DNA of 64,000 nt, taken from positions 372,001-436,000 of the forward strand of contig NZ_CANMNP010000002.1 of assembly GCF_947499295.1 (NCBI RefSeq), written 5' to 3'. The translations under genes and the position numbers were made by a program. Below the pieces are notes generated by a model that was given only the letters and a program-made list of their open reading frames with translations, made no database searches and had not been told where the DNA came from. Every line of letters starts with the position of its first letter. Position 1 is the stretch's first letter. Origin of the DNA: an uncultured Roseibium sp. GTDB lineage: Bacteria > Pseudomonadota > Alphaproteobacteria > Rhizobiales > Stappiaceae. Shown here one piece after another: positions 7,589 through 16,370 of this stretch.

Positions 7589-8638
7589 ATGAATTCGATG
7601 TCTATCGAGACGGTCTTCGGCCGCGTTCTCCTCACGGTACTGATTGCCGCGTTGGGAGGAACAGCGTTTTATATTATGGACCTTCCGGCCGCGTGGCTTT
7701 CTGGCGCGATGGTTTTTGTTGCGCTTGCAACGCTGGCGGGTGCGCCAACATTGCTGCCCGACAAGCTTCGTGACGCGCTGTTCGTCTTGATCGGCCTGTC
7801 AATGGGAGCCGGCGTCCGTCCCGATGTCCTGGAACGGATAGGAGAATGGCCAGTTTCCATGGCCTTGCTGGTTGTTGTTGTGGTTGCCGTGACAATGGCA
7901 GGGTATGTCGTGCTGCATTTCGGCGCCAAATGGTCACGTGATACGGCTTTTTTCGGAGCAATCCCCGGCGCGCTGAACTACGTGATTGCGTTGGCGACAG
8001 AGCGCGGCGCGGACCTGCCGCGCATTGCCTCCAGTCAGTCTCTCCGTCTTTTTGTGTTGGTCGCAATATTGCCCTTCGCTGTCGTGACATCCAATGGTGA
8101 ACCGACAGGGCAGGGAATGTCGGTCATTGTTTCCACGCCTCTGGAAATCCTTTTGGGTTTGCCGCTTTGTCTGGCAGCCAGCTTTTTGGCCGTAAAGCTT
8201 CGGGTGCCTGGCGGGTGGATGACCGGTGCCTTTTTTATGAGCGCGGGGCTCAACGCGACAGGTCTTCTAACCCTGGCTCTACCTGAATTTGTTGTGCTGC
8301 CCTGCTTTGTCATGATGGGAGCGATGATCGGTTGCCGATTTGCCAACATGACATTTCGCCAATTCATGAGCGTGTTGGGCGCATCGATTGCCGCGTTTTG
8401 CGCCGCCTTTCTGACGTCGATTGCCGGAGCACTGCTCCTGTCGGAACTGGCCGGCATTCCCTTTGGTCAGGCGCTTCTTGCCTATGCGCCCGGCGGACTG
8501 GAAGTCATGACGCTGCTTGCCTTCATGCTCGATCTCGATCCTGCCTTTGTCGCCGCCCATCAGATTGTCCGCTTCACAAGCATGGTTCTGTTGCTGCCGC
8601 TGATAACCGTTCTGGTCCTGGGCAGACGGCCAACCTGA
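7589..8638 (+). CDS. AbrB-family multi-pass membrane protein
   Basis: About 349 residues, almost entirely hydrophobic, with roughly ten membrane segments in two related halves (AAWLSGAMVFVALATLAG in the first, GGWMTGAFFMSAGLNATG in the second). This internal duplication is characteristic of the membrane AbrB/ammonia-monooxygenase-like family, which is often mislabelled as a transcription regulator. The C-terminal half has LAYAPGGLEVMTLLAFMLD, a conserved family segment. A transport role is assumed for the family, but no substrate is established here. TTG 7583 is an alternative start. A strong terminator follows. Confidence 0.75.
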   Translation: MNSMSIETVFGRVLLTVLIAALGGTAFYIMDLPAAWLSGAMVFVALATLAGAPTLLPDKLRDALFVLIGLSMGAGVRPDVLERIGEWPVSMALLVVVVVAVTMAGYVVLHFGAKWSRDTAFFGAIPGALNYVIALATERGADLPRIASSQSLRLFVLVAILPFAVVTSNGEPTGQGMSVIVSTPLEILLGLPLCLAASFLAVKLRVPGGWMTGAFFMSAGLNATGLLTLALPEFVVLPCFVMMGAMIGCRFANMTFRQFMSVLGASIAAFCAAFLTSIAGALLLSELAGIPFGQALLAYAPGGLEVMTLLAFMLDLDPAFVAAHQIVRFTSMVLLLPLITVLVLGRRPT

Positions 8639-8722
8639 AGCGTCAATGAGGGAAAGACAGAAATCGCAGTCTTGTTTGAACAGTTTGTTCCAGGCTTGCG
8701 CGGTTCTCAATGCGAGCAAGAA

Positions 8723-8750
8723 AAAAGGGCCGTTTTGCAACGGCCCTTTT
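8723..8750. terminator. Bidirectional terminator
   Basis: Perfect 12-bp stem AAAAGGGCCGTT / AACGGCCCTTTT with a TTGC loop, between the convergent AbrB-family gene and the chemoreceptor gene. A- and T-runs lie on both sides. Confidence 0.92.
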
Positions 8751-8770
8751 GATTTGCGAAACGGTCTGTC

Positions 8771-11098
8771 TCAAGCGGCTGTGCGCAGGCTCAGTTGTTC
8801 CAGCTGGAACTTGATATCGGCAATATGGTCCAGCTTCAGCGGGAACTGCAGCGTGGTGCCATGATCGTCCGTTACCGAGACGCGCGCCTGAACAGGCTCT
8901 TTCAGCCACTCCGTCTCAAACACGACAGGTGTCCCGGCCGGGCAATCGAGTTTGACATCGATCACGCAGTTGGCCGAAGAGATGCTAACACATTGTGCGG
9001 TCATCTGGTTGTCGCCAACGCTCAGATTGGCGGCCCAGTCGACAGCATAGATCCGATAGGTCTCGTCATCGGACCTGTTGCCGATCGCGCCGAGGAAGGT
9101 TTCGACCTCCGAGCCCAGGAGCACGGCCTCATCATAGACAACGGCGCTCCCTCTTTTGACAAGAAGCGACGAAGACGCGCAGTTTTCTGCGTTGTCGCGC
9201 ATGACGGAGACGCTATCACGAACCCTCATTGCATTGCTCGACACGGTTTCCATGCTCTGCGCGATTTCCGAGGTTGCGCTTTGCTGTTGCGAAACCGAGG
9301 CTGCAATGCTGTTGGCAACTTCGCTGATTTCCTGAACAGTCTCGTAAATCTCGCTCATGTGCTGTTCAGCGCCCTGGGCAGTGCGCTGAACAGCGCCAAC
9401 CTGATTGCCGATTTCACCTGTGGCGCGCGCGGTCTGTGCAGCAAGCTCCTTGACTTCGGAGGCAACCACCGCAAATCCCTTGCCCGCTTCACCTGCACGC
9501 GCGGCTTCAATCGTCGCATTCAGGGCCAGGAGGTTGGTTTGGTCCGCAATTTCGCGAATGAGATCGACCACACTTGTGATCTGGTCTGCTGCGCTGACAA
9601 GCTCCGCAAAGTTCGAGCGCGTTTCTTCCGCCTTTCCGGAAGCTTTCGTGGCAATTTCCGCCGAGTGGTCGGCGTTTCGCTGAATTTCCTGAATGGAGGA
9701 AATCAGTTCCTCGGCGGCGGAGGAAACCGTTGCGACCATGCCGGAGGTTTCCGAGGCGTCCTGATCAAGTGTCAAAGCCTGCGACGTTGAATGATCTGCA
9801 TTCTGGGTCAGGTCTTCGGCGGTCGTGGACATTTCGGTGGACGATTCTGACATACGTTTGAAAATGCCGCGGATGGTGTTGCCGAAGATTCCGACCATCT
9901 GATCGAGTTCGTCCCTGCGCCGTTGCGAAGTCTCGCGGTCCCTTTCCTGCTCTTCACGCATTTTGTGGCGCTCGATCAGACCGTCCCGGAACACGATGAC
10001 CGAACGGGTCATATCTGCGACTTCGTCCTTGCCACGCGGTTCAGCGACATGTGTGTCGAGCCTGTTTTCAGAAAGGTCGTGCATGGTGCCCGAAAGCTGG
10101 ACGATGGGGCGGCTTATCATGCGTCCGAGGACAATGGCGGCTGACAGGCCAAGGACCAATCCAACCAGCGTTCCAGCAATCGAAAACAGAACTGCGCTGG
10201 ATGTCTGTGCGTGAACCAGATCTTCGATCTTGTGTTCGGCCTCGATTGCGAAGTTTTTGATCAATTCCAGATCGTCAGTGATGATCTTCACCTCGGCCTG
10301 CATGACATCCTTTTCGAGCCGTTTGATGTCCTGATCAAGTGCTCGGTAGTCGTTCAGGGCCGCGACGTAGACTTCTATCTGATGAACGGCATCTTCAACG
10401 AGTGCTTTGTCTTCACCTTTCAGCGCCGCCATGGAGTCGCTCGTAAGGTCTTTCTTGACCCGCTCAATCTCCGAAAGAGCGTAGTCGAGTTCGCTCTCAT
10501 CGTGTGAATAGACATATCGGTTGGCATGATCGCGGGCGATCAGCAGGTGAACCGTCGCATCCGTGACGAGATCAAGTGTCTCGCTTGGGGTCTCGCTTGC
10601 GAGCTCGCCTTCCAGTTTATGCTTGAAGACCGTCAAAATTTCCGACTGCAACTTGTCGCCTGTTTTGTGGAGCTGATTGTCCACAATAACGAGCTGCTGT
10701 TCACGCTCCTCGGCGAGTTTCTGGAAGTTTTTCCAATAGATTTCGATATGTTTTTTCGCATCCTCGAGGCGTTTAACCTCTTCCGGCACATGCAGTTTTT
10801 GCAGCTTTTCGTCGATCATGAAAGCGACACTAGTGTGCGCAACATCAACCTTCTCGAGATTTTCAGGAGTTGGATTGGTGACGTATTCTATCGCCGAGAT
10901 CTCCATCTCTGAAAACCCTTGCGTGATGTCCGCCGCGGCAGCAAGAGCATTGCCGTGCTCGGAGAATTCGGAGAATTCGTGATCGAGTGTTTGAAACATC
11001 AGGGCGGATTTTCCGCCGAGAAAGAGCATCACGACAAGTAATGTACCGAAGGCAAGCAGAAGTTTCTGCGTAAGCCGCATATTGTAAAACCAGGCCAC
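8771..11098 (-). CDS. Methyl-accepting chemotaxis protein with C-terminal PilZ-like domain
   Basis: 775 residues. Membrane segment 1 is about residues 12-33 ([17 protein letters not shown]); a long helical periplasmic sensor follows, and membrane segment 2 is about 300-325 ([19 protein letters not shown]). Next come a HAMP domain ([21 protein letters not shown]) and the MCP signalling domain with the conserved hairpin tip [20 protein letters not shown]. The last 95 or so residues are beta-rich and end a fold resembling PilZ (c-di-GMP binding), but I do not see a clean RxxxR motif, so c-di-GMP binding is doubtful. Third gene of an apparent operon with the LOV kinase and receiver upstream (35-base gap). 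Confidence 0.85.
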   Translation of the reverse strand: MAWFYNMRLTQKLLLAFGTLLVVMLFLGGKSALMFQTLDHEFSEFSEHGNALAAAADITQGFSEMEISAIEYVTNPTPENLEKVDVAHTSVAFMIDEKLQKLHVPEEVKRLEDAKKHIEIYWKNFQKLAEEREQQLVIVDNQLHKTGDKLQSEILTVFKHKLEGELASETPSETLDLVTDATVHLLIARDHANRYVYSHDESELDYALSEIERVKKDLTSDSMAALKGEDKALVEDAVHQIEVYVAALNDYRALDQDIKRLEKDVMQAEVKIITDDLELIKNFAIEAEHKIEDLVHAQTSSAVLFSIAGTLVGLVLGLSAAIVLGRMISRPIVQLSGTMHDLSENRLDTHVAEPRGKDEVADMTRSVIVFRDGLIERHKMREEQERDRETSQRRRDELDQMVGIFGNTIRGIFKRMSESSTEMSTTAEDLTQNADHSTSQALTLDQDASETSGMVATVSSAAEELISSIQEIQRNADHSAEIATKASGKAEETRSNFAELVSAADQITSVVDLIREIADQTNLLALNATIEAARAGEAGKGFAVVASEVKELAAQTARATGEIGNQVGAVQRTAQGAEQHMSEIYETVQEISEVANSIAASVSQQQSATSEIAQSMETVSSNAMRVRDSVSVMRDNAENCASSSLLVKRGSAVVYDEAVLLGSEVETFLGAIGNRSDDETYRIYAVDWAANLSVGDNQMTAQCVSISSANCVIDVKLDCPAGTPVVFETEWLKEPVQARVSVTDDHGTTLQFPLKLDHIADIKFQLEQLSLRTAA

Positions 11099-11133
11099 GA
11101 TAACCCCTCCAGAAGCGTGGTTGAATGTCTAGA

Positions 11134-11502
11134 TCAGCTCGAGGTGAGATCGCGCACTGTGTCGATCAGAACTTCGTTTGTGAAAGGCTTCTTCAGAACT
11201 GCGTCGGCCTGCGAAGACGGAAGATGAAGTGCTTCCTTCGCAGGAATGCCGGCCCCCCCGCCTGACATGGCGACCACCTTCGGCCCTGCCGGTGCAGACT
11301 TGAGCGCAAACACGACATCTGTGCCGTCTGTTGCGGGCATCATGATATCCGTGATCACGAGATCGAATGTCCGGCTAGAAGCGATATCGAGACCTTTTTG
11401 ACCGTCCTCGGCCTCGACAACTTCATGCCCAGCTTTCCGCAAGGTAGCCGCAATCGCGTGGCGAACCGGCTGCATATCGTCAATCAGCAGAATTTGACAC
11501 AC
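11134..11502 (-). CDS. Single-domain CheY-like response regulator
   Basis: 122 residues from a GTG start at 11502, chosen because GGAGGGG lies just upstream; the longer TTG start would swallow that ribosome site. Complete receiver: acidic LIDD, phospho-acceptor Asp in LVITDIMMPATDG, Ser in AMSGGG and Lys in LKKPF. No output domain. It lies 34 bases after the LOV kinase and 35 bases before the chemoreceptor, so it probably carries the phosphoryl signal from the LOV kinase. This parallels LovK-LovR of Caulobacter, where LovR is a single-domain receiver. Confidence 0.85.
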   Translation of the reverse strand: MCQILLIDDMQPVRHAIAATLRKAGHEVVEAEDGQKGLDIASSRTFDLVITDIMMPATDGTDVVFALKSAPAGPKVVAMSGGGAGIPAKEALHLPSSQADAVLKKPFTNEVLIDTVRDLTSS

Positions 11503-11536
11503 GGTATTCCCCTCCAAGTACGACCTAGAAACAACC

Positions 11537-12670
11537 TTACGTAATGTTGGGCAGATCTAAAGTAAACATACAACCGTATCCATGTCCGTCTGGTTGTATT
11601 AAGCCCTCACTAAGAATAATTATTCCACCAATATTATTAATAATTTGCAAAGCGACAGGAAGACCAAGTCCGGAACTATTTTTACTTAGACTTTTTGAGT
11701 AAAATGGTTTGAATATTTTATCTCTATCAGACTTTTCAATACCTGGCCCATTATCGGAAATGGAAATCTGGAGTCTGGTGTTTTCAGTTTTCTTGAGTTC
11801 TATACGTATTATCCCTAGATGCTTTGTCGCTTGGGACGCGTTGGTGATGATATTGATCAATACTTGTGCAAACAGAGTTTCATTGATCGGTATAGCCAAA
11901 TCTGCTGGAACGTTCCGAAAGTCGGTTTGAATACTGACAGTTGCCGGCAGCATGAGCTGCACCAGTGAGATTGTGCGGATCAGGGCGTCAGGCAGGTGAG
12001 TCGATTCGGAACTGTTTTGAAATTCCCCACGCGAAAGGCCGAGCAAGTTGTTGGAGAGGTCCGCAGCCTGATGCGCGCTATAGCGTGCCATATCCAGATC
12101 GGCCCTGATCGCGGGGTCGGGGATGTCAGGCAAATGAAGTGAAATCAGGCTCTCTATGGGATGCAGCAGATTGTTCAGCTGATGGGCGAGTGCACCTGAC
12201 GCAGTCCCGAGTGTTTCAAGACGGTTCTGCGTCTTTTCCTTTTCTTCCCTAAGGCGTTCCTGGGTGATGTCGCGTTGAATGCCCAAATAGGCTGAAAGCC
12301 GTCCTGATTTGTCGAAGATCGGTGCCATGCGCAAAGCGTTCAGGAATGGCTCCCCGTCTTTCTTGTAGTTCAGCACGATGATGTCGATTGGTTTCTGGTC
12401 TTCAATGGCCTTCCGAATTCTGGCGACATCGTCCCTGTTGGTGCTCTCGCCCTGCAGAAACCTGCAGTTCCGACCAAGGGCTTCATCTGAGGCGTAGCCG
12501 GTTGTTTTCGTGAATGCCGGGTTCACATAGGTGAGCGGCAAGTCCGGCTGGCTTACATCGGAAACGCTGATGGTGTCCGGAGAACCTTCAAGGATCGACT
12601 TTAAGAGATCCGGGGCTCCTTTGATCAGGTGCCCCAGGGCTGCGTATCCGTCGTTGCTAGAGTCCGGCAT
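11537..12670 (-). CDS. LOV-domain (blue-light) sensor histidine kinase
   Basis: 377 residues from ATG 12670; a TTG at 12706 is the longer option. Residues about 20-140 are a LOV-type PAS domain with GRNCRFLQG, whose Cys69 is the residue that forms the flavin adduct on blue-light excitation, and YLGIQRDIT, whose Gln132 contacts flavin N5. NYKKDGEPFLNAL carries the two Asn residues that hold the flavin ring. A J-alpha-like helix leads to a HisKA domain with AHQLNNLLHPIESL (His163), then a HATPase domain (NIITNASQATKH, DNGPGI, GLGLPVALQI). No membrane segment, so cytosolic. First gene of an operon with a receiver and an MCP. Confidence 0.88.
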   Translation of the reverse strand: MPDSSNDGYAALGHLIKGAPDLLKSILEGSPDTISVSDVSQPDLPLTYVNPAFTKTTGYASDEALGRNCRFLQGESTNRDDVARIRKAIEDQKPIDIIVLNYKKDGEPFLNALRMAPIFDKSGRLSAYLGIQRDITQERLREEKEKTQNRLETLGTASGALAHQLNNLLHPIESLISLHLPDIPDPAIRADLDMARYSAHQAADLSNNLLGLSRGEFQNSSESTHLPDALIRTISLVQLMLPATVSIQTDFRNVPADLAIPINETLFAQVLINIITNASQATKHLGIIRIELKKTENTRLQISISDNGPGIEKSDRDKIFKPFYSKSLSKNSSGLGLPVALQIINNIGGIIILSEGLIQPDGHGYGCMFTLDLPNIT

Positions 12671-12771
12671 ATCCGTGTTGCCCCCGGTGCATTGAAGAAC
12701 TTGCAATGCAAAAGGTATTCACAGACTGGAAAAAACGGAAGGCACTTGATGCGGTAAAACCACAGTCTTGG

Positions 12772-14094
12772 TTATGTCAGCACATAGTGCAGTGCCCCGA
12801 AACTGCCCCGCCATTCCGCTACACGTCCGGCCATTGCTTCGGGATCATTTGACCGCAGAGCCTCAGCGATCAGATGCGCCAGTTGCGGCATATGGATATC
12901 GTCCATACCCCAGCGCACAAGTTCAGGAGTGCCAATTCTCAAGCCGTTCATGTCACCGGCAACATCCGCGGCAGGCAAGCCGATGCCGCAAGCCAGGAAG
13001 CCTGCCTTGCGGAGTTTTTTAGATGCAGTCTGCCCACCGCCAAACGCAGCTGCTTCAAGAGCAAATTGGTGTGAAGCGGTAAATCCGTTGCCGGTCTTGA
13101 AGACAGGCATCCCTTCTTCAGCAAGTGCCGCGGCAAGTGCCTGTGCGGTGTCTGCCATTTTCCGGGCATAGGAAGTCCCGAATTCGCGCCAGTCCAGCAA
13201 TGTGATGGCCAGTGCGGCAGATTTGGCCACGTCGAAATTGGCCGTCATGCCCGGAAACGCGATTGCATCAAGCTTCTGCGCCAGGTCCGCCTCGTTTGTG
13301 ACGATCAGGCCACCGGCGGGGCCGCCGAGGCTTTTGTAGGTGCTCATCGTCATCAAGTGGGCGCCCTCCGAAAGCGGGTCTGCAAATACACCGCCGGCGA
13401 TCATTCCGCACTGATGGGCCGCATCGAACAGGACCAGGGCGCCGACTTCGTCCGCTATTTCCCGAATGTCCGCAACAGGATGCGGAAAGAGGTTCAAACT
13501 CATTCCGATGGTGATGAGCTTCGGTTGCTTCTCGCGGGCAAGCCGCCGCAGGCCGTCAATGTCGAGTGTGTAGCCGTCAGCATCGACCGGGGCCGTGTGG
13601 ATTTCAAGACCGTAGAGACCGGCGCATCCCGGTTGGTGGTGGGTCACGTGGCCACCGACCGATGCCGGTGGAGCGATAATGACATCGCCCGCACGCGTGG
13701 TAGCCATGAAGGCATAAAGATTGGCCATTGCTCCGGAAGCGACCCGGATTTCCGAATGGGTAGATCTGAAAATTTCGCAAGCCAGTGCGCTCGCCAAAAC
13801 CTCGATCTCTTCAATGGCTTCAAGACCCATTTCATATTTGTCGCCAGGATATCCGAGCGAAGGCCTGGAGCCGAGACCGCTTGCCAGCAGTGCTTCGGCC
13901 CGAGGGTTCATGACATTGGTCGCAGGGTTGAGGTTGAAACAGTTCTTTTCGTGGATGGTCCGGTTTTCGTCGGCCAACGCTTCAATGCGTGAGACGATCT
14001 GCTGCGAATTCAGTTCGCAGGAAGCATCCTTGATGCCGTCAATCCGTGAAATGGCTTCAGCAGGCAACCAGGGATGTGTGTCTCGTGCACTCAT
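12772..14094 (-). CDS. Serine hydroxymethyltransferase-like PLP enzyme
   Basis: 440 residues of fold-type I PLP enzyme related to SHMT (GlyA). Family features: LGYPGDKYEMGLEAIEEIE replaces the canonical YPG..YYGG..YVD stretch; LVLFDAAHQCGMIAGG carries the cofactor Asp and His; MTMSTYKSLGGPAGG carries the Schiff-base Lys, where true SHMT has a T-rich THKTLRGPR motif. The divergence suggests a paralogue acting on another beta-hydroxy or alpha-methyl amino acid rather than the housekeeping enzyme; the real substrate cannot be read. A divergent GcvA-like LysR gene lies 104 bases away and is the likely regulator. Confidence 0.75.
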   Translation of the reverse strand: MSARDTHPWLPAEAISRIDGIKDASCELNSQQIVSRIEALADENRTIHEKNCFNLNPATNVMNPRAEALLASGLGSRPSLGYPGDKYEMGLEAIEEIEVLASALACEIFRSTHSEIRVASGAMANLYAFMATTRAGDVIIAPPASVGGHVTHHQPGCAGLYGLEIHTAPVDADGYTLDIDGLRRLAREKQPKLITIGMSLNLFPHPVADIREIADEVGALVLFDAAHQCGMIAGGVFADPLSEGAHLMTMSTYKSLGGPAGGLIVTNEADLAQKLDAIAFPGMTANFDVAKSAALAITLLDWREFGTSYARKMADTAQALAAALAEEGMPVFKTGNGFTASHQFALEAAAFGGGQTASKKLRKAGFLACGIGLPAADVAGDMNGLRIGTPELVRWGMDDIHMPQLAHLIAEALRSNDPEAMAGRVAEWRGSFGALHYVLT

Positions 14095-14198
14095 GTCTCA
14101 ACTCCAGTTTCTCGTCTGCACCAGGTTGCCGCGGAAACTTGCGCTAGGACAAACAAGATTTTAGAAATTTAAGGGCTAGAAAAATTAGGTCTCAGATC

Positions 14199-15092
14199 AT
14201 GTCAGTTGCCCCTCCGGTCCCCCGGCTGCCGTCTCTCAATGCCTTGCGGGCGTTCGAAGCTTCAGCAAGGTTGGGTGGGTTCGCACAGGCAGCACAAGAA
14301 CTGAATGTGTTGCCTGGAGCTGTTGCAGCCCTGGTCAAGAAATTGGAAGAAGACATCGGGGCGCCGCTATTTGAACGCCATGTGCGTGGTGTGCGTTTGA
14401 CACCGCTTGGTGAAAGAGCATTACCCGGTTTTGTCACCGTTTTTGACGATCTGGGCCAGACCGTCCGCGAGCTTCGACGCGAAGCAGAACCGCGCAAGGT
14501 TCACATCGCGGCATTGCCAGCGCTTGCGGAACTCTGGCTGGCACCCCGTCTGCCCGCTATCCGGGCGAAATATCCGGACATGGATATTTCTGTAACGGCT
14601 CTGGAGGTGCCTCCGAACCTCAAGCGTGTTCCCTTTGATTTGTGCCTTTTCTATGCGGACGCGCAAGATCGTGGGGCAACCGTCATTTCGTCAGATGAGT
14701 TATTGCCTGTGTGCACCCCAGCGATTGCCGCGACGCTTAGAACACCTATGGATCTCGATAATGTCACCTGCCTGACTGACAGTGCCTGGTCGGATGACTG
14801 GCGCAATTGGGCATCCCGTTCGGTAGACGGCTGGGAGTTTGTTCCCAAGGGACCGGTCTATTCCCTCTACTCGCTGGCGGTTCAGGAGGCTCTTAGCGGC
14901 GCCGGTGTTCTGATGGCGCACAAGCGCCTGATTGAGGAACACTTGCATTCAGGAGATTTGGTGGCTCCATTCGCCATATCCACGCCGCTCGAGATGCCGA
15001 TTTGTCTGTGGAGCCTCCCGGGTGGGCAAGGCAACAAGGCGGTTGACGATGTGACGATGGAACTGAAAAGACTGGCCGACCAGACCGCTTGA
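14199..15092 (+). CDS. LysR-family transcriptional regulator (GcvA-like)
   Basis: 297 residues, normal LysR length. The N-terminal winged helix (SLNALRAFEASARLGGFAQAAQELNVLPGAVAALVKKLEE) starts with the LNALRAFEA form typical of GcvA-type members. The C-terminal periplasmic-binding-protein-like domain (LAPRLPAIRAKYPDMDISV, then DLCLFYADAQ) binds the co-inducer. Divergent from the SHMT-like gene over a 104-base intergenic region, the classic arrangement for a LysR regulator and its target. Confidence 0.85.
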   Translation: MSVAPPVPRLPSLNALRAFEASARLGGFAQAAQELNVLPGAVAALVKKLEEDIGAPLFERHVRGVRLTPLGERALPGFVTVFDDLGQTVRELRREAEPRKVHIAALPALAELWLAPRLPAIRAKYPDMDISVTALEVPPNLKRVPFDLCLFYADAQDRGATVISSDELLPVCTPAIAATLRTPMDLDNVTCLTDSAWSDDWRNWASRSVDGWEFVPKGPVYSLYSLAVQEALSGAGVLMAHKRLIEEHLHSGDLVAPFAISTPLEMPICLWSLPGGQGNKAVDDVTMELKRLADQTA

Positions 15093-15116
15093 ACAAGATC
15101 AGACTACCGCAGCTGA

Positions 15117-16019
15117 TCAGGTGTTGCCGCGCACTTTGCCACCGCGCCATAAGATGAACAGCCCCGATCCGACGATGACGCCGCATCCGATCAGCATTTG
15201 CGCATCGATTGTTTCTCCAAACCAGACAACACCCAATAGGACACCGAATAGAAGCCTGGAATAGCGGAAAGGCGCGACCGTGGCGATTTCACCTGTCCGC
15301 ATCGCTTTCATCAGCGCGGTATAGGCAAAGATGCCGAAAAAAACGGCGGCCAGAAGAGCGAAAACGCTGTTGGGGGGAGGAGTGACAAATACCAGTTGTT
15401 CCCAGAGACCGAACAAGAGCCCGGCGATGAGTATGGTCACGAAGCCGTAGAATCCCAGCACATTTGTGCTGAGCGATGCCGGAGCTGCCCGGCTGGCCAG
15501 ATCACGGCCGGAAAAGCCGAGCATGCCGATGACCGCAAGCAGTGACAAGGGCGTAAACGATCCGCTGTCAGGCCGCAAAACGATAATGACGCCGACAAGA
15601 CCGACGAGAATTGCTGTCCATCGACGCCAGCCGACTTTCTCGCCAAAGAAAAGCGCAGCGCCCAACACAACAAAAATCGGTGTGGCCTGAAGAATGACTG
15701 TTGTGGCCGAGAGGGGCGTGAGGGCCAGAGCGAGAATATAAAACAACCGTCCAACGAGCTCGAAACCGAAACGCACCTGCATTACGGGCGACAGGGCTTC
15801 GCGCCTGAACACGCGCTCACCATTAAAGACTGCCAGGGCCCAGAACGCCAATGCACCGCCGATACCAAACAAGACAAGTATTTCGCTGACAGGCAGCTGT
15901 AGCGCCGCCTGTTTCACAAACGCATCCTCCAATGCGAACGCCGCCATGGCAGCGATCATCCAGAGGCTACCGGCAAGGTTCGCTGGCAAAGGCGTTTTAT
16001 TCTCGTGCGACGATGACAA
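15117..16019 (-). CDS. DMT-superfamily (EamA) transporter
   Basis: 300 residues, about ten membrane segments in two EamA repeats. Repeat 1 begins with SLWMIAAMAAFALEDAFVK and includes LALTPLSATTVILQATPIFVVLGA, the conserved region of exporters in this family. Repeat 2 begins near SLLAVIGMLGFSGRD and includes EIATVAPFRYSRLLFGVLLG. Members export amino acids or metabolites; no substrate is indicated here. Converges with the LysR gene and is divergent from ccoN. Confidence 0.8.
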   Translation of the reverse strand: MSSSHENKTPLPANLAGSLWMIAAMAAFALEDAFVKQAALQLPVSEILVLFGIGGALAFWALAVFNGERVFRREALSPVMQVRFGFELVGRLFYILALALTPLSATTVILQATPIFVVLGAALFFGEKVGWRRWTAILVGLVGVIIVLRPDSGSFTPLSLLAVIGMLGFSGRDLASRAAPASLSTNVLGFYGFVTILIAGLLFGLWEQLVFVTPPPNSVFALLAAVFFGIFAYTALMKAMRTGEIATVAPFRYSRLLFGVLLGVVWFGETIDAQMLIGCGVIVGSGLFILWRGGKVRGNT

Positions 16020-16144
16020 GAAGCATGTCCTGATTTGGAGGCACCGGCCCCACTGAAACCGGTGCCGACGTGAGGAAGGCAGAGACGAAGTAGCACAGCT
16101 TACCTGCAGGTGCGCTTAAAATTCGTGGTTCAGGGACGTAAACG

Positions 16145-16160
16145 ACCGGCAATTGCCGGT
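16145..16160. promoter_or_regulatory. Perfect 16-bp palindrome upstream of ccoN
   Basis: ACCGGCAATTGCCGGT is fully self-complementary, lies 119 bases before the FixK box and has no following T-run. A possible second operator for ccoN or for the divergent transporter; binding protein unknown. Confidence 0.4.
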
Positions 16161-16278
16161 TGGAAAAATGGGCAAATCAAGGGCCTTTGCGGGGATCGGG
16201 CCGAGAGCTGCGACATTGTGCCGATCAGGTGCGACAACCTGCACTCAACCTTTTGTCTAGAGGGACTGTATGACCCCA

Positions 16279-16292
16279 TTGATATGAATCAA
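16279..16292 (+). promoter_or_regulatory. Perfect FixK/FNR box of ccoNOQP
   Basis: TTGATATGAATCAA matches TTGAT-N4-ATCAA at all ten fixed positions. With a class II arrangement transcription would start near 16327, giving a leader of about 44 bases before ccoN. Expected activator: FixK (3301-4014) or an FNR homologue. Confidence 0.88.
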
Positions 16293-16370
16293 CGCGGCTC
16301 GGGAAAAGTCGTGTGCATGGTCGTGCCATCGTTGGCACCTTGTATGGATTCTAAGGACTGGGGCGCTGAA

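Larger units (their letters stand above)
16020..16370. other. Intergenic region between the DMT transporter and ccoN
   Basis: 351 bases. Holds a perfect 16-bp palindrome (16145-16160) and a perfect FixK/FNR box (16279-16292). The ccoN frame is open back to 16110, but this stretch carries the box and has no convincing ribosome site, so I treat it as untranslated. Confidence 0.7.

Noticed and set aside
8795-9790. 331-residue plus-strand frame opposite the chemoreceptor
   Set aside because: Antisense shadow of a repetitive coiled-coil gene.
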